A DNA stretch of 64,000 bases. Origin: Sporodiniella umbellata (Eukaryota; Mucoromycota; Mucoromycetes; Mucorales; Rhizopodaceae). The stretch is taken from assembly GCA_025677835.1 (NCBI GenBank), contig JAIXMR010000028.1:164276-228275 (forward strand), written 5' to 3'. Shown here piece by piece: positions 45,173 to 56,584 of this stretch. The stretch's first letter is position 1, and the number at the start of each line of letters is the position of its first letter. Made by a program: the position numbers and the translations under genes. The notes below the pieces were generated by a model. That model made no database searches and was not told where the DNA came from. It saw only the letters and a program-made list of their open reading frames with translations.

Positions 45173-47519
45173 AGCTAATATTGATTTGTATGTATTTTCC
45201 CTTTTTTTTTTTTCTTTGAAGAAAAAAATGTATAAAAGTAGATCTTTAAAAGAAAGGCATTTTTTTCTTGAAATTTTCAAGCGCAGAAGCGGCGTTGTTA
45301 AAATTTCCATAAAAGGTCAGACTATGACGTTTATAGTTGTCATTACAAAATCAAACGATCATACAAAACGCGTTGTATGAAATTAGACAGCTACATCCAA
45401 AAAAAACTTACAAAACCACAAAAGCTTGTTTCAGCCTTAGTTTCTGCACTTAAAAATACAGTTAATTTGTGCCTGTCTATGTGTTCTGTCTTTAGGAGCG
45501 ACAGCACAATTTTTGTATTTGCGAAAAAAATGAATTGCTTAGAGATCTTGTTTTTTGTTTCATGTCTTACAGTTTTCCATTTCCTCTTTTATGAAGAAAA
45601 ATAAAACTGGTAAAATAAGAAAGCCCATCACCTGCCAAAAGTCATTGTTTGATTTATTTTTATTCAAACATCACGTCATCAAAGCAAAATTTTTAACAGT
45701 GTCTATTTCTTTCTATGAAAGCCTAATAACCAGTAAACACATATATCATGTACTAAACTGCTATAAATTTAAAGAATTTATCGGTGTGAGTCTTCAATCA
45801 GACACTAGAAAATGTAAAGGCGATCCTTTAGATTTTACATAAACCGGGGAGAGGAGGTGTATGATTATAATTATTATAATTATTACTTTTATAGAGATAT
45901 AGCTACAAAAAGTCGCATTTTTATATAAAGTGTAGCTTGTTTCGTATTCTTATTAAATCTACCGTACAAGACACATGCAAGACAGCATTCTGTGTACTGC
46001 TTTTTTTTTTTAAAAAAAAAAAAGAAGGAAAAAAAAAGGTGTAGAGTGAGCGGCTCAGGGTGAAGGCTATGTTTGGTTTATATTTCTTAAACAAAAGGCC
46101 ATCCTTGCTCTTTACAAAATAGTAAGCTGTCCCAAATACAATACAGAGAGAAATCACAAAAATGTCAGCGTTTCATGCAGCGCTGTAATCGTTTTCGCCG
46201 AAATAGAATTGTTTTCTTTATAGTCCCCAAAAACAATGCAGATTAGAAAAAGATGACATATATCGTGTTCCTGACGTCACGTAATATATTTGATTATACA
46301 AAGATTACTTTTAACCGCGTCACAAAGGAAAACAGGTCGAAGAGACATACCTCTATCGATAGCCAAGAGTTTGATCTATAATTTTTACTTTATTTTAAAG
46401 ACCAAAAAGAAAACAGTGAACGCGTGAAACGAACTGCCAGGCTTTTTCTTTTGTTTACTTGCGGAAATTGAAAAACAAGGAGAAGAGCTTAACAATAATT
46501 GTTTTTCTTGCATGAATAGATAACTAGGTCTTTCCTAAGCCGCTTTGTTTTGAAAAAAGATAAAAAAAAGATAAAAAAAGACAGAGAAACGCGTCTTTTA
46601 CTACTTTTTTTTTACTACACCTTAAAAAATGGTTTAAGGGATTTAAGGGGTTGGGTCCCTATTCACTACATTTTCCCCTCTCATTTTACAGGTTGTTTAC
46701 GAAATTAAGACAACATATAAAACCTGTTCTTTTAACAAAATAGAAGAGTATTGGTTCATTTACTTCATCTTTTATAAGGCTCTTTCATTACAATACTTTC
46801 ATTCTGGACAGTATTATGAATAGTGTTCACCACAAAAAAAAGCATTTTCTTTTTCTCTCCTTTCCTTTTTTTGTTTTGCATAATGCCTATCATTTCGAAG
46901 GAACAAGCATTATGTATATTTACTACCAGGCGTATAATTTTGCTGAACTGGCGAAAAAGATCAAAGAAATTAAAGGTGTTGATATATGCTATTTGGAAGA
47001 TCTCATAGAACCTAGGAAAACAAAGTTCAATTTGGTAATGATGGATGATAGCTGGCAATTCTCCACGATATTTAGTCTCTTTTCTTTTCTTTATGATAGT
47101 CAGTTATCCTCAGGTTATCCAGTTTCTTAACACAGCATACTTGCCCAGCGATTCAATGAATGAAGAAGTCTATGATTGCAGATCTATGGCAAACAGCGAC
47201 ATACTTTCAAGGAGCAGCGTTGAGTTATCAAAATAATCTTATAGTGCAGTAGAAAAGAATAAATCTGTTAGAAATTAGAATAATTTTCGAAATCTGGGAT
47301 TTTTTAGAAAAACCACACATACCTTACTTGTTATCTTTTTTATAACATCCATTTGTCAAGTCATGTGCATCCTTCGGATATCATTTTTTGTTTATGTTCA
47401 CGACATAAAATAATTTGCATCACTTCTCAATGGTCTGGAAATACACCGATTTATTTGACAATAAAACCATTATTTCTTTTGGCAAGTGGTATGCAAATAA
47501 AGTAGACTTCGCAGCTACA
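45173..47519. other. AT-rich region with element fragment, no confident gene
   Basis: Open frames at 45187-45842 (+) and 45921-46157 (-) have no recognisable pattern. At 46617-46668 is a fragment similar to part of the giant inverted repeat (see 54697-54750). At about 46900-47235 a frame reading AELAKKIKEIKGVDICYLED-LIEPRKTKF looks coding-like, but its neighbours are broken by stops, so it may be an eroded gene. I cannot name it. Confidence 0.45.
46617..46668 (-). repeat. Solo fragment related to the giant inverted repeat arms
   Basis: CTTAAAAAATGGTTTA followed by TTTAAGGGGTTGGGTCCCTA and TTCACTA matches, with a few changes, 54702-54749 in the right arm (and its mirror in the left arm). It lies 1.8 kb outside the left arm boundary. 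It reads as a diverged remnant of the same element. Confidence 0.6.
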
Positions 47520-48033
47520 GGTTTGAAAAGAAGATAATGCGGCAGCGAGAAAGTCAGCTTTCGCTAACTGTTTGTTGCAAGAGAACATTGTATTGGTAAA
47601 ATAGTTTTTTGAATACTGTTTATCTGTGTTAATCCGCTTTTCAGATGATATAGCAAAAAAAGTACTGGATTACTTGCCCAATTATCAGTTGCCTATTCAA
47701 AGCCTCAAGAACAAAAAAAAAAACATTGTAGGCTATGCAAGAAAATCTCGAACAAATGTAAACGACGAGTCTCGTATCTGGCTATTGCAACAGGGGGCCA
47801 GTAGATTAAAAGGTAGATCGCTGGTCGACAAGATTTTCGTTTCCCTTTGTGCCAATGCCAATGAATTGATGGTAGAAAAGGATTTTATAAAAAATGATGA
47901 TCTTTTAGAAAAACTGACTGTCAATGTTGATGCTCAAGGTAAAAAAAAAAAAGTCGTCAATGCATTTATCTTTGATTCTAACAACTTTTTAGATTTGCTT
48001 AATTACACCAACCAAAATAAGAAAATTTGCTGA
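47520..48033 (+). pseudogene. Degenerate copy of a repetitive RKS-motif (resolvase-like) gene family
   Basis: The frame reads EDNAAARKSAFANCLLQENIVL, then a possible intron (47595-47643), then DDIAKKVLDYLPNYQLP and IVGYARKSRTNVNDESRIWLL, RSLVDKIFVSLCANA. It resembles a multi-copy protein family that I remember from Mucorales genomes, with a GYxRKS start reminiscent of serine recombinases. The copy ends early at a stop after NQNKKIC, and its 5' part needs a frame change at the intron, so it is probably broken. The similarity is from memory only. No catalytic function is claimed. Confidence 0.45.
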
Positions 48034-48410
48034 ATTATTTTCGGTTATGCGGGTTTATCAACCAATGAAGCTCTTTGTATTTAGATATCCAAGTACACTT
48101 GGCGTCTTTTGTTTGTTTTCAATAAAAATTCTCGCTTCTTTTTTATAAAAGTCTACTACGATGTTTCTAAAGTAGGTGTCTTGCAAAGAATTCTACGATT
48201 TCAGCCTATAAGTTGCTTTAAAACTACAGAAGGAAAACAAAAGAGTATGACAAACGTGCATCATATTGCTTTGGGGCTTTATTGTTTATTTATTATCTAT
48301 CACTTGATGTTTATGATTTCAAATCAAAGAAGATTTACTCTATCAAAAGCTTATTGAGAAGGTTATATATTAAGCATCTAAACTTGAGCTAAGACAAAGA
48401 AAGCTTGAAA
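48034..48410. other. Flank of the giant inverted repeat
   Basis: AT-rich sequence between the degenerate gene and the left arm. An 82-codon frame at 48109-48357 may be the eroded end of the same degenerate gene. No clear target-site duplication is visible when it is compared with the right flank after 55066. Confidence 0.45.
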
Positions 48411-48519
48411 AATAATAAGACTTTAAAAGGTAAGTTGAAAAAAAAGAAAGCTTTATTTAAAAATGAAAATAAAGATTGAAAAAAGCAAAAAGCAAAAAGC
48501 AAAAGGTACTCTTAGTTTT

Positions 48520-48520
<1 letters not shown>

Positions 48521-48564
<44 letters not shown>
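48521..48564 (+). repeat. 44-nt A homopolymer in left arm
   Basis: An unbroken run of 44 A. The matching T run in the other arm (54933-54956) is 24 nt. It is the main length difference between the arms. Confidence 0.9.
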
Positions 48565-48570
<6 letters not shown>

Positions 48571-50151
48571 TTGGCTCTTTTGATGATATGCAGAATCAGC
48601 CATGAGCAGGTGAGAGTACATCTGATTCCACCAAGGTCCCCAGCTGCAAACATTATCTCTAGACCAGTAATAAATACCGTAAACCTCTAGGGCCTTGCGA
48701 CTGCCTCAGAACTGTCCAACACAAAAGACTTTCAAGATCGTTCATAGACTAGTGAATAGGTACCCAACTCCTTAAATTATATAAACCATTTTTTAAGGTG
48801 GTACTTACCTATTGGAAGTTTATATGTGTGCCAACTGGTTACTTCAGAGAGTTGTACTAACATCTTAGCTGCCAACACCAGCTTTCACACTCCACCGCCG
48901 TCCAACCGCCAAGCCTCTACCACGCTCAACTAGGAGTGCTTTAATCCTAAGCTCCTAACAAACCCAGACATCACCACAGTCTTTCGTTGCAAATTATCCA
49001 TAAGGGAGGGCCGACCCTTCCAAGGCGAATCACCAACAAAGATAGAGGGGATTCCCAGCAGCCATCTGAGAAAAGGAGGAACACGGTAAAGAAAAAGGTA
49101 GTAGAAGACGTGCCTACCTCTTTTTTTTTTAAAAAAAAAAACCTCTACAGAGCGACTTGTGAGATAATCTTTTGTCGTTGTTTTTCTTTTTTTTTTCTAT
49201 CTATTCCTGCAAGTAAATTAGCTTTTTGCGTTTTTCGTTTTTTAATTTCCGTAAGTAAACAAAGGAAAAAAAAACCTAACAACAGCCTTTACGCGTTCCC
49301 TGCTTCCCCTTCCGTTTTTATCTTTTAGCAGAAGTCATAGAGCAAGCATATAGCTACCCATAGAGATGCGTTTTGCCAGTTTGGTCTCTTTTATGACGTG
49401 CTTAAAAGCAGGTTTTGTAAAGTAGAAAGCTATCATCTGTGTTACGTGTGATAAGAAGAGCCTCTATTGCCGTTTCACATCATCTTTTTTTTAGTGAAAA
49501 CTTTTACAGTAATCCCTAAGAGAAATTAATGGCCCTTATAAACTCTCTTTTCAATGTCTTTAACACAACCTATCATTTTACAAGTGGTCAAAGCTTTTTC
49601 TTCTGTAAGAGGCAAAAGCCAAATCGGAAACAAATCTTTCAGCGATCTAAGCTCCGCCAATAATAGCCTTAAATTCAACCTTTAAAAAGAGAGCATTATG
49701 AAAGTAAATAAGGCACCTTGAATAGCATACGAAAAACAAAATGCCTTTTTTTTTCTTTTTCTTTTTTTTTTTTTTTTTGGTATTTATGAGATCGTTGAAT
49801 TGGTGTTAACGTAAGGCTACTCTCAAAGTGGCCTGGGTTACTAGTAAAATCAACTACCGTTTTTTCTAAGGTCAGGACGTTCTCTGAACGATGTTGAACG
49901 GTGTTTTTATAGTGTAAATAACTTATAAAGCCATGTTTGGTGTATATTCTTGAGTAAGAGCACAAAATGCAAGACCAATAAACTGAGCAGTTTCCAAATA
50001 AGGGGGGCAAGCAAACAGGACTCTAGATAGATAGATATATGTATATAAAGAACGGAGTGCGCTGAGATAAAGCGAGAGTAGTGCCCACAACAATTTTTTT
50101 TAAGTCTTTTTCTATTTTGTTTTGGTTGTATTTTTTCGTTTGATGTTTAAT

Positions 50152-50281
50152 GTGGTGGTTTTCGCAAGTTTTCCTTCTTGAGGTCATTTTCGCAAGTTTC
50201 CTTCTTGAGGTTATTTTCGCAAGTTTCCTTCTTGGGGTTTTCGCAAGTTTGCCTCTTGATGTTTTTACAAGTTTGCATCTT
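50152..50281 (-). repeat. Minisatellite in left arm (about 5 units of 24-28 bp)
   Basis: The mirror of 53216-53345. On the minus strand units follow AAGAAGGAAACTTGCGAAAA plus 4-8 variable bases. The minus-strand frame through it reads repeating RGKLAKTPRRKLAKITSRR, a by-product of the repeat. Confidence 0.85.
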
Positions 50282-50651
50282 GGGATAAGTATAAAGAAAC
50301 AAAACAAATTCGAAAATCTGCCTCCTTTTTATACTTTTTTTGGTTATCTAAACCGTCACATTCATCACATTCCTGCTGTATCGGAAACTCAAATTTTCAC
50401 GCCATAATCTTGCCGTCATTTTGCACTACATTTACACTATCTCGTCAAGCTACCATATTAGCTATACATATAGTGCCCATTGAAAAAATATAGAAGCGTT
50501 TATGTTTAACAATGTATAGTCACTATTTATCTTATAATTTGAATGTCACAACTCTATAGATTCAAATCCTATTAAAAACATTACATCAGAGTGCCGGTTG
50601 CTGGATTTACCTAATAACAAATAGACTTGAACAAAATCAACGCATAGGTAC

Positions 50652-52845
50652 TGGCTTCACCTAAAAAAAGACTTCAATAAAATAGTTACCTAAGTACTGC
50701 TTTTATCCAATAGAAAATGAGCTTGTAAGAAACAAGTAATGTTGAAGTGACTGAGGATTTATATGTTAAATCGTGTGCTCTTTTTGGAGAATAAGAATTT
50801 AGGTGACAAATCTACTTACAGCTTGTATTGCCAATACCATTAAAACTATTAGTTGTATAGAATTGATTGCTTTATCAATATGAACAATACTATCAGTAAC
50901 ACAAAATAAAAAGAGTAAAAAACTAGGAGCTCTAAAGAATACTATTCAAACGTCACCAAACAATTACTTATTATAATTTATTAACAGACATTTTACTTAT
51001 ACATATTAACACGATCATTGGATATCTCTTTGTATATCTGATTGATTGTTTAAGGTCGACGATGGCCTTTTATTATTGGCTACGAGTTGGACACTCTAAC
51101 TGTGTTACCGATTTCTCCTTATCAATTGTATAAAATAAAACTCTCAAAAACCTGTTATTTTTTCTTCTGAAGCTCGATAAATAACTGTTCAAGCTGCTAA
51201 TTAACTACTTGAGTAAGACTATCACAGAAATTTTATAAAAAATTACTCTATTAAAACCGCCAATATTATGTGAACAGAACAAAGGCTGTACCAACACACT
51301 GCCAAAAATAAACAACGCATGCCGCTATCTCTACGGTTTAATCTAGCGTCCGGAAATGCAAAAACCAGCCGTTTACTATACAGTAATGCTTTTCATCCCA
51401 TACCCGAGCAAAGTATGCAGAGCCTAAGAAGAGAGACAGCGAGTCTAGAGAGAACGAAACAATGTCACTTAAGAAGGCTGCCATGGTTTATAGGAACGGC
51501 CATAGCAATGACGCCGAAAATTCTCCCAGTATATTTCCATACGAGACAATTAAAAAAAAAACAAGCTCTCTATCAAACAATACTAAAATCTGTGATAGTG
51601 AAAATCCCGAAGAAAGCCTTAGGCGACTTTATTGGATATTAAACAATTTCCAACGATGAAATAGACTATTCTTTCTCTCATATGTTACAACATTGAAGGC
51701 TTTTATCGATGCATTTAACTCAGGGTTGATGGTAGTATACAATAGCCAAATGACGACCGACGAACGGACTAAAGAGGAAGCATATCAGTATATCAATCAA
51801 AAGAGCTGCTATGGGCATATAAATACCTGGTACTGAAAAGAACAAAAGATATAGTGTTACGGGTCTACTGCGGCAATGTACCCTCAAGAGCATATGTCAA
51901 AAATTCGAGGGAATATGATTTATAACGTTGATGAAGCTCGCTTACAAAGCATGAAAACGTTTTTTTCCAAACTAATACCATGAGCTACTCTATATCAGCC
52001 TTGGTGCCAGTGAACGCACTGTCCAGACAAACGATATAGCAGAACAAATGAAGGATAGATTTATTTTTTCTACCGGCGTCTAGACAAGATTTGGAGCCCA
52101 ATTCACATGAAATACTTCGCGAACAAACAAGAACACCTACCATATAACCGTATCAGTTGGAAATGAGTTTTACAAGCGTTTCCTATGAAATCTTTGAAAT
52201 AAGGTGTTTACATGCCCTCCCTGGAATATGATGCAACTGTGTTTACAGCATTTTGGTTGATTCCTATTTAGTGCAACAATGCACAAACCAAAATGGCAGT
52301 GCGCAGTATGATAACCCATACCAATAGTATAGATAAAAAGATTATGAACTATGATTTCCCCCTTAAGAAGATAATTTATAAAGGAAGAACCCAAACGGCG
52401 ACTCTTGGTGTGGGTTGCAAGAGGTTGCGACTAGAAAAGCATATTATGGTAGTTTTTCTAGATCTGAAGTTAAGCCACCCTTAAATCAGCACTCAATAAT
52501 ATAACAGATTACTTGCTTGGTGTCAGGCACATAGGTGCGATCTCAGAAAACCCATATTTATCTACCCTTTTCAACTGTTTTTCAGGATTAAAGAAATTCA
52601 GGGCACAAGTAATTGTATCAAATTTAGCGGTAAATAAGGGAGCGCAACGTATTATTACAAAAATCTTGGGATTTATTTCGCGTATTTGGCAACTTTCAAC
52701 ACCACCATGGAGAGTAGGAGACGACTCTAAATGTATATCGAGAGTTGTGTGATTGCTACTGCTTTAGCTTAGTACAGTAAAACTTGCCATAGTATTGCGA
52801 TAAAAGTTTTACTAGCACTTACAGAAATTTCACTATTAGAAATCG
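50652..52845. other. Spacer of the giant inverted repeat with possible transposase relics
   Basis: 2.19 kb of unique AT-rich DNA between the arms. No intact gene is present. Short frames at 51319-51642, 51462-51659, 52293-52484 and 52513-52752 are isolated. At about 51900-51980 a frame reads KIRGNMIYNVDEARLQ, recalling the YNxDE motif of pogo/Tigger-type DDE transposases, but stops follow at once. The left edge carries imperfect 50-60 bp direct copies (about 50600-50705: GGATTTACCTAATAAC... and GGCTTCACCTAAAAAA...). I take it as a decayed element interior. Confidence 0.5.
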
Positions 52846-55066
52846 GTACCTATGCGTTGATTTTGTTCAAGTCTATTTGTTATTAGGTAAATCCAGCAAC
52901 CGGCACTCTGATGTAATGTTTTTAATAGGATTTGAATCTATAGAGTTGTGACATTCAAATTATAAGATAAATAGTGACTATACATTGTTAAACATAAACG
53001 CTTCTATATTTTTTCAATGGGCACTATATGTATAGCTAATATGGTAGCTTGACGAGATAGTGTAAATGTAGTGCAAAATGACGGCAAGATTATGGCGTGA
53101 AAATTTGAGTTTCCGATACAGCAGGAATGTGATGAATGTGACGGTTTAGATAACCAAAAAAAGTATAAAAAGGAGGCAGATTTTCGAATTTGTTTTGTTT
53201 CTTTATACTTATCCCAAGATGCAAACTTGTAAAAACATCAAGAGGCAAACTTGCGAAAACCCCAAGAAGGAAACTTGCGAAAATAACCTCAAGAAGGAAA
53301 CTTGCGAAAATGACCTCAAGAAGGAAAACTTGCGAAAACCACCACATTAAACATCAAACGAAAAAATACAACCAAAACAAAATAGAAAAAGACTTAAAAA
53401 AAATTGTTGTGGGCACTACTCTCGCTTTATCTCAGCGCACTCCGTTCTTTATATACATATATCTATCTATCTAGAGTCCTGTTTGCTTGCCCCCCTTATT
53501 TGGAAACTGCTCAGTTTATTGGTCTTGCATTTTGTGCTCTTACTCAAGAATATACACCAAACATGGCTTTATAAGTTATTTACACTATAAAAACACCGTT
53601 CAACATCGTTCAGAGAACGTCCTGACCTTAGAAAAAACGGTAGTTGATTTTACTAGTAACCCAGGCCACTTTGAGAGTAGCCTTACGTTAACACCAATTC
53701 AACGATCTCATAAATACCAAAAAAAAAAAAAAAAAGAAAAAGAAAAAAAAAGGCATTTTGTTTTTCGTATGCTATTCAAGGTGCCTTATTTACTTTCATA
53801 ATGCTCTCTTTTTAAAGGTTGAATTTAAGGCTATTATTGGCGGAGCTTAGATCGCTGAAAGATTTGTTTCCGATTTGGCTTTTGCCTCTTACAGAAGAAA
53901 AAGCTTTGACCACTTGTAAAATGATAGGTTGTGTTAAAGACATTGAAAAGAGAGTTTATAAGGGCCATTAATTTCTCTTAGGGATTACTGTAAAAGTTTT
54001 CACTAAAAAAAAGATGATGTGAAACGGCAATAGAGGCTCTTCTTATCACACGTAACACAGATGATAGCTTTCTACTTTACAAAACCTGCTTTTAAGCACG
54101 TCATAAAAGAGACCAAACTGGCAAAACGCATCTCTATGGGTAGCTATATGCTTGCTCTATGACTTCTGCTAAAAGATAAAAACGGAAGGGGAAGCAGGGA
54201 ACGCGTAAAGGCTGTTGTTAGGTTTTTTTTTCCTTTGTTTACTTACGGAAATTAAAAAACGAAAAACGCAAAAAGCTAATTTACTTGCAGGAATAGATAG
54301 AAAAAAAAAAGAAAAACAACGACAAAAGATTATCTCACAAGTCGCTCTGTAGAGGTTTTTTTTTTTAAAAAAAAAAGAGGTAGGCACGTCTTCTACTACC
54401 TTTTTCTTTACCGTGTTCCTCCTTTTCTCAGATGGCTGCTGGGAATCCCCTCTATCTTTGTTGGTGATTCGCCTTGGAAGGGTCGGCCCTCCCTTATGGA
54501 TAATTTGCAACGAAAGACTGTGGTGATGTCTGGGTTTGTTAGGAGCTTAGGATTAAAGCACTCCTAGTTGAGCGTGGTAGAGGCTTGGCGGTTGGACGGC
54601 GGTGGAGTGTGAAAGCTGGTGTTGGCAGCTAAGATGTTAGTACAACTCTCTGAAGTAACCAGTTGGCACACATATAAACTTCCAATAGGTAAGTACCACC
54701 TTAAAAAATGGTTTATATAATTTAAGGAGTTGGGTACCTATTCACTAGTCTATGAACGATCTTGAAAGTCTTTTGTGTTGGACAGTTCTGAGGCAGTCGC
54801 AAGGCCCTAGAGGTTTACGGTATTTATTACTGGTCTAGAGATAATGTTTGCAGCTGGGGACCTTGGTGGAATCAGATGTACTCTCACCTGCTCATGGCTG
54901 ATTCTGCATATCATCAAAAGAGCCAATGGCTCTTTTTTTTTTTTTTTTTTTTTTTTGAAAACTAAGAGTACCTTTTGCTTTTTGCTTTTTGCTTTTTTCA
55001 ATCTTTATTTTCATTTTTAAATAAAGCTTTCTTTTTTTTCAACTTACCTTTTAAAATCTTGTTATT
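52846..55066 (-). repeat. Right arm of giant inverted repeat (2.22 kb)
   Basis: The mirror copy of 48411-50651, with the same minisatellite, A/T tracts and frames in opposite order. The arms are close enough that four frames of 85-113 codons translate identically, so they are recent copies or kept alike by conversion. The outer end is at about 55066 with a few mismatches in the last 12 bp. Confidence 0.93.
53216..53345 (+). repeat. Minisatellite in right arm
   Basis: Five units starting AAGATGCAAACTTGTAAAAA, AAGAGGCAAACTTGCGAAAA, then three near AAGAAGGAAACTTGCGAAAA, with spacers ATC, CCC, TAACCTC, TGACCTC and CCACC. The core ACTTGCGAAAA is invariant in four of the units, with one inserted A in the fifth. 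Confidence 0.88.
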
Positions 55067-56584
55067 GTTATATTTTTTTTATTTTGAAAATATAACCCTT
55101 TTTACTCATAATAGAATCAAGAATTGAGCCTCACATATTAAATTCGAGCTATAAAAAAAAATCAGTACTAAGATGACCTGCTGGCCAAAAAGCGTTATTG
55201 AATTTAATTTTTTCAAAAATCAGCTGTTTATGTCTAAAGATTTTTGTTTTATTGGTTAACTGTTAAACAAAGTTTTTAGGCATATCATTCTATACACTCT
55301 TTCTATTATTAAAAGGCAAAAGCTGATTTGACGGCAATAATTTAGTCATAGACTCTTTTCTGTACACTCATATATCAAGTCCATGATAACATCGAATAAT
55401 AGTAGATTAGTAGACTGACCTTGCTAAATTCATTTTCTGCAGATTTCGCTCTGGAACTAAATTTTCAAGTAGGTTTTGTAAATTTTTGTTATAATCAGGA
55501 TATGCATTTACGTTTAAATGTAGGTTTATCTTGGTTGTAGGTTTTATTTCTCTTCTCTTTCCTTGAAAAAAAGAATAATTATTTTTCCATTGTCTTGAAA
55601 AACAAAAAGTAGCTCGAAAAGCCAATATTTCTTTTTTTTTACTTGATTTGTTAAACAGTGAGTATTCAAAGCAGTGAGTTAATTATCGGCACTTAAGAAG
55701 ACATAAAGTACAAAGAGCTGTATTTATTAAGTAAACACTCTTGGCTCATTTTTTATGATGCTATAGGCGCAAAACACAATGACAGCTTGTTTTTTCTTAC
55801 AGTAGCTAGTTGTTAATCTTTAGTTAGCATTTATAAACGCGCCTTCAATGTGCAAAAGTATTAAACATAATGTTTTTTCCATTTGGCTCCTCAAAAGAAA
55901 TACAATCTGGTCTTTCAAAAAATAGTCCACTGTATTCTAGCCACTTGTATCAGGCGGGCTTAAATGTGTCAAGTTATTTAGCTTTTCATTGTTCCTGGGG
56001 TTTTCTTTTGATGAAAAAGCTTACCATAAGAGCTAAGAACGGATGGTACAGACTATTCAAACGTTTAAAGGCCAATTTGAAAGAAGTTAGTAAAACATAG
56101 TTTGGTAATTAAGTCATTTTATTTCTCTTTTCAGGCCTATTATAGTTTCTATTTCTTACCACCACGCTTTTCAAGTGCTTAATTCTAAAAAAGCAAAACT
56201 GAGTCTAGCTTGTCATGTATAACTTTTATCCAGATTTCCTGAGCCTATATTTAGTATGTCATCTTAAGTTACTCCTATGAAAATTCAAAGGTTTACCCTA
56301 GGTTTCTTTCTGGCAATATGCTTTTTGATTACCGCCCGATACGATATAAGATAGTTGTTGTATATAAAGAAAGCTTAAAGTGATAGTGTTATTTTTGGTC
56401 TCAAGGTTTTTCTTGTATAAGCCCTTGAGCTTGTTTTGCAGTCATCCCAGCAATTGGAATATGCAACAGTCAGCTCTTACACACGCTCCACATAGAGTTT
56501 AAATTCAATTGATATGACTTGTTTCCCAACAAACGAGCTTTTTTTTTTCTCTTTCTTTTTTTGGCAAAAAAAAACTATATTGAT
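55067..56584. other. AT-rich intergenic region
   Basis: From the right arm to the XAP5 gene. Frames at 55407-55625 (-) and 55870-56100 (+) have no pattern or splice partners. Nothing else is supported. Confidence 0.6.

Larger units (their letters stand above)
48411..50651 (+). repeat. Left arm of giant inverted repeat (2.24 kb)
   Basis: This arm is the reverse complement of 52846-55066. Paired positions sum to 103497 through the inner part, for example 50641-50651 with 52846-52856, and all four longest frames translate identically in both arms. Outside an A tract (44 A at 48521-48564 here, 24 T at 54933-54956 there) the sum becomes 103477. Homology fades at 48411 after a few mismatches and stops sharply at 50651. 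The arm contains no convincing gene, but it holds a minisatellite, a CT/GT-rich GC-higher block (48570-49100) and low-complexity frames. Confidence 0.93.

Noticed and set aside
50560..50580. T-loop-like GATTCAAATCC in both palindrome arms as a tRNA gene
   Set aside because: No A-box, acceptor stem or cloverleaf can be built around it.
53216..53345. Tandem units as a CRISPR array
   Set aside because: Spacers of only 3-8 bp and a eukaryotic context; it is a minisatellite.
53190..53474. 94-codon KLAK-repeat protein (and mirror at 50023-50307)
   Set aside because: The repeat peptide is just the minisatellite in translation; no conserved domain outside it.
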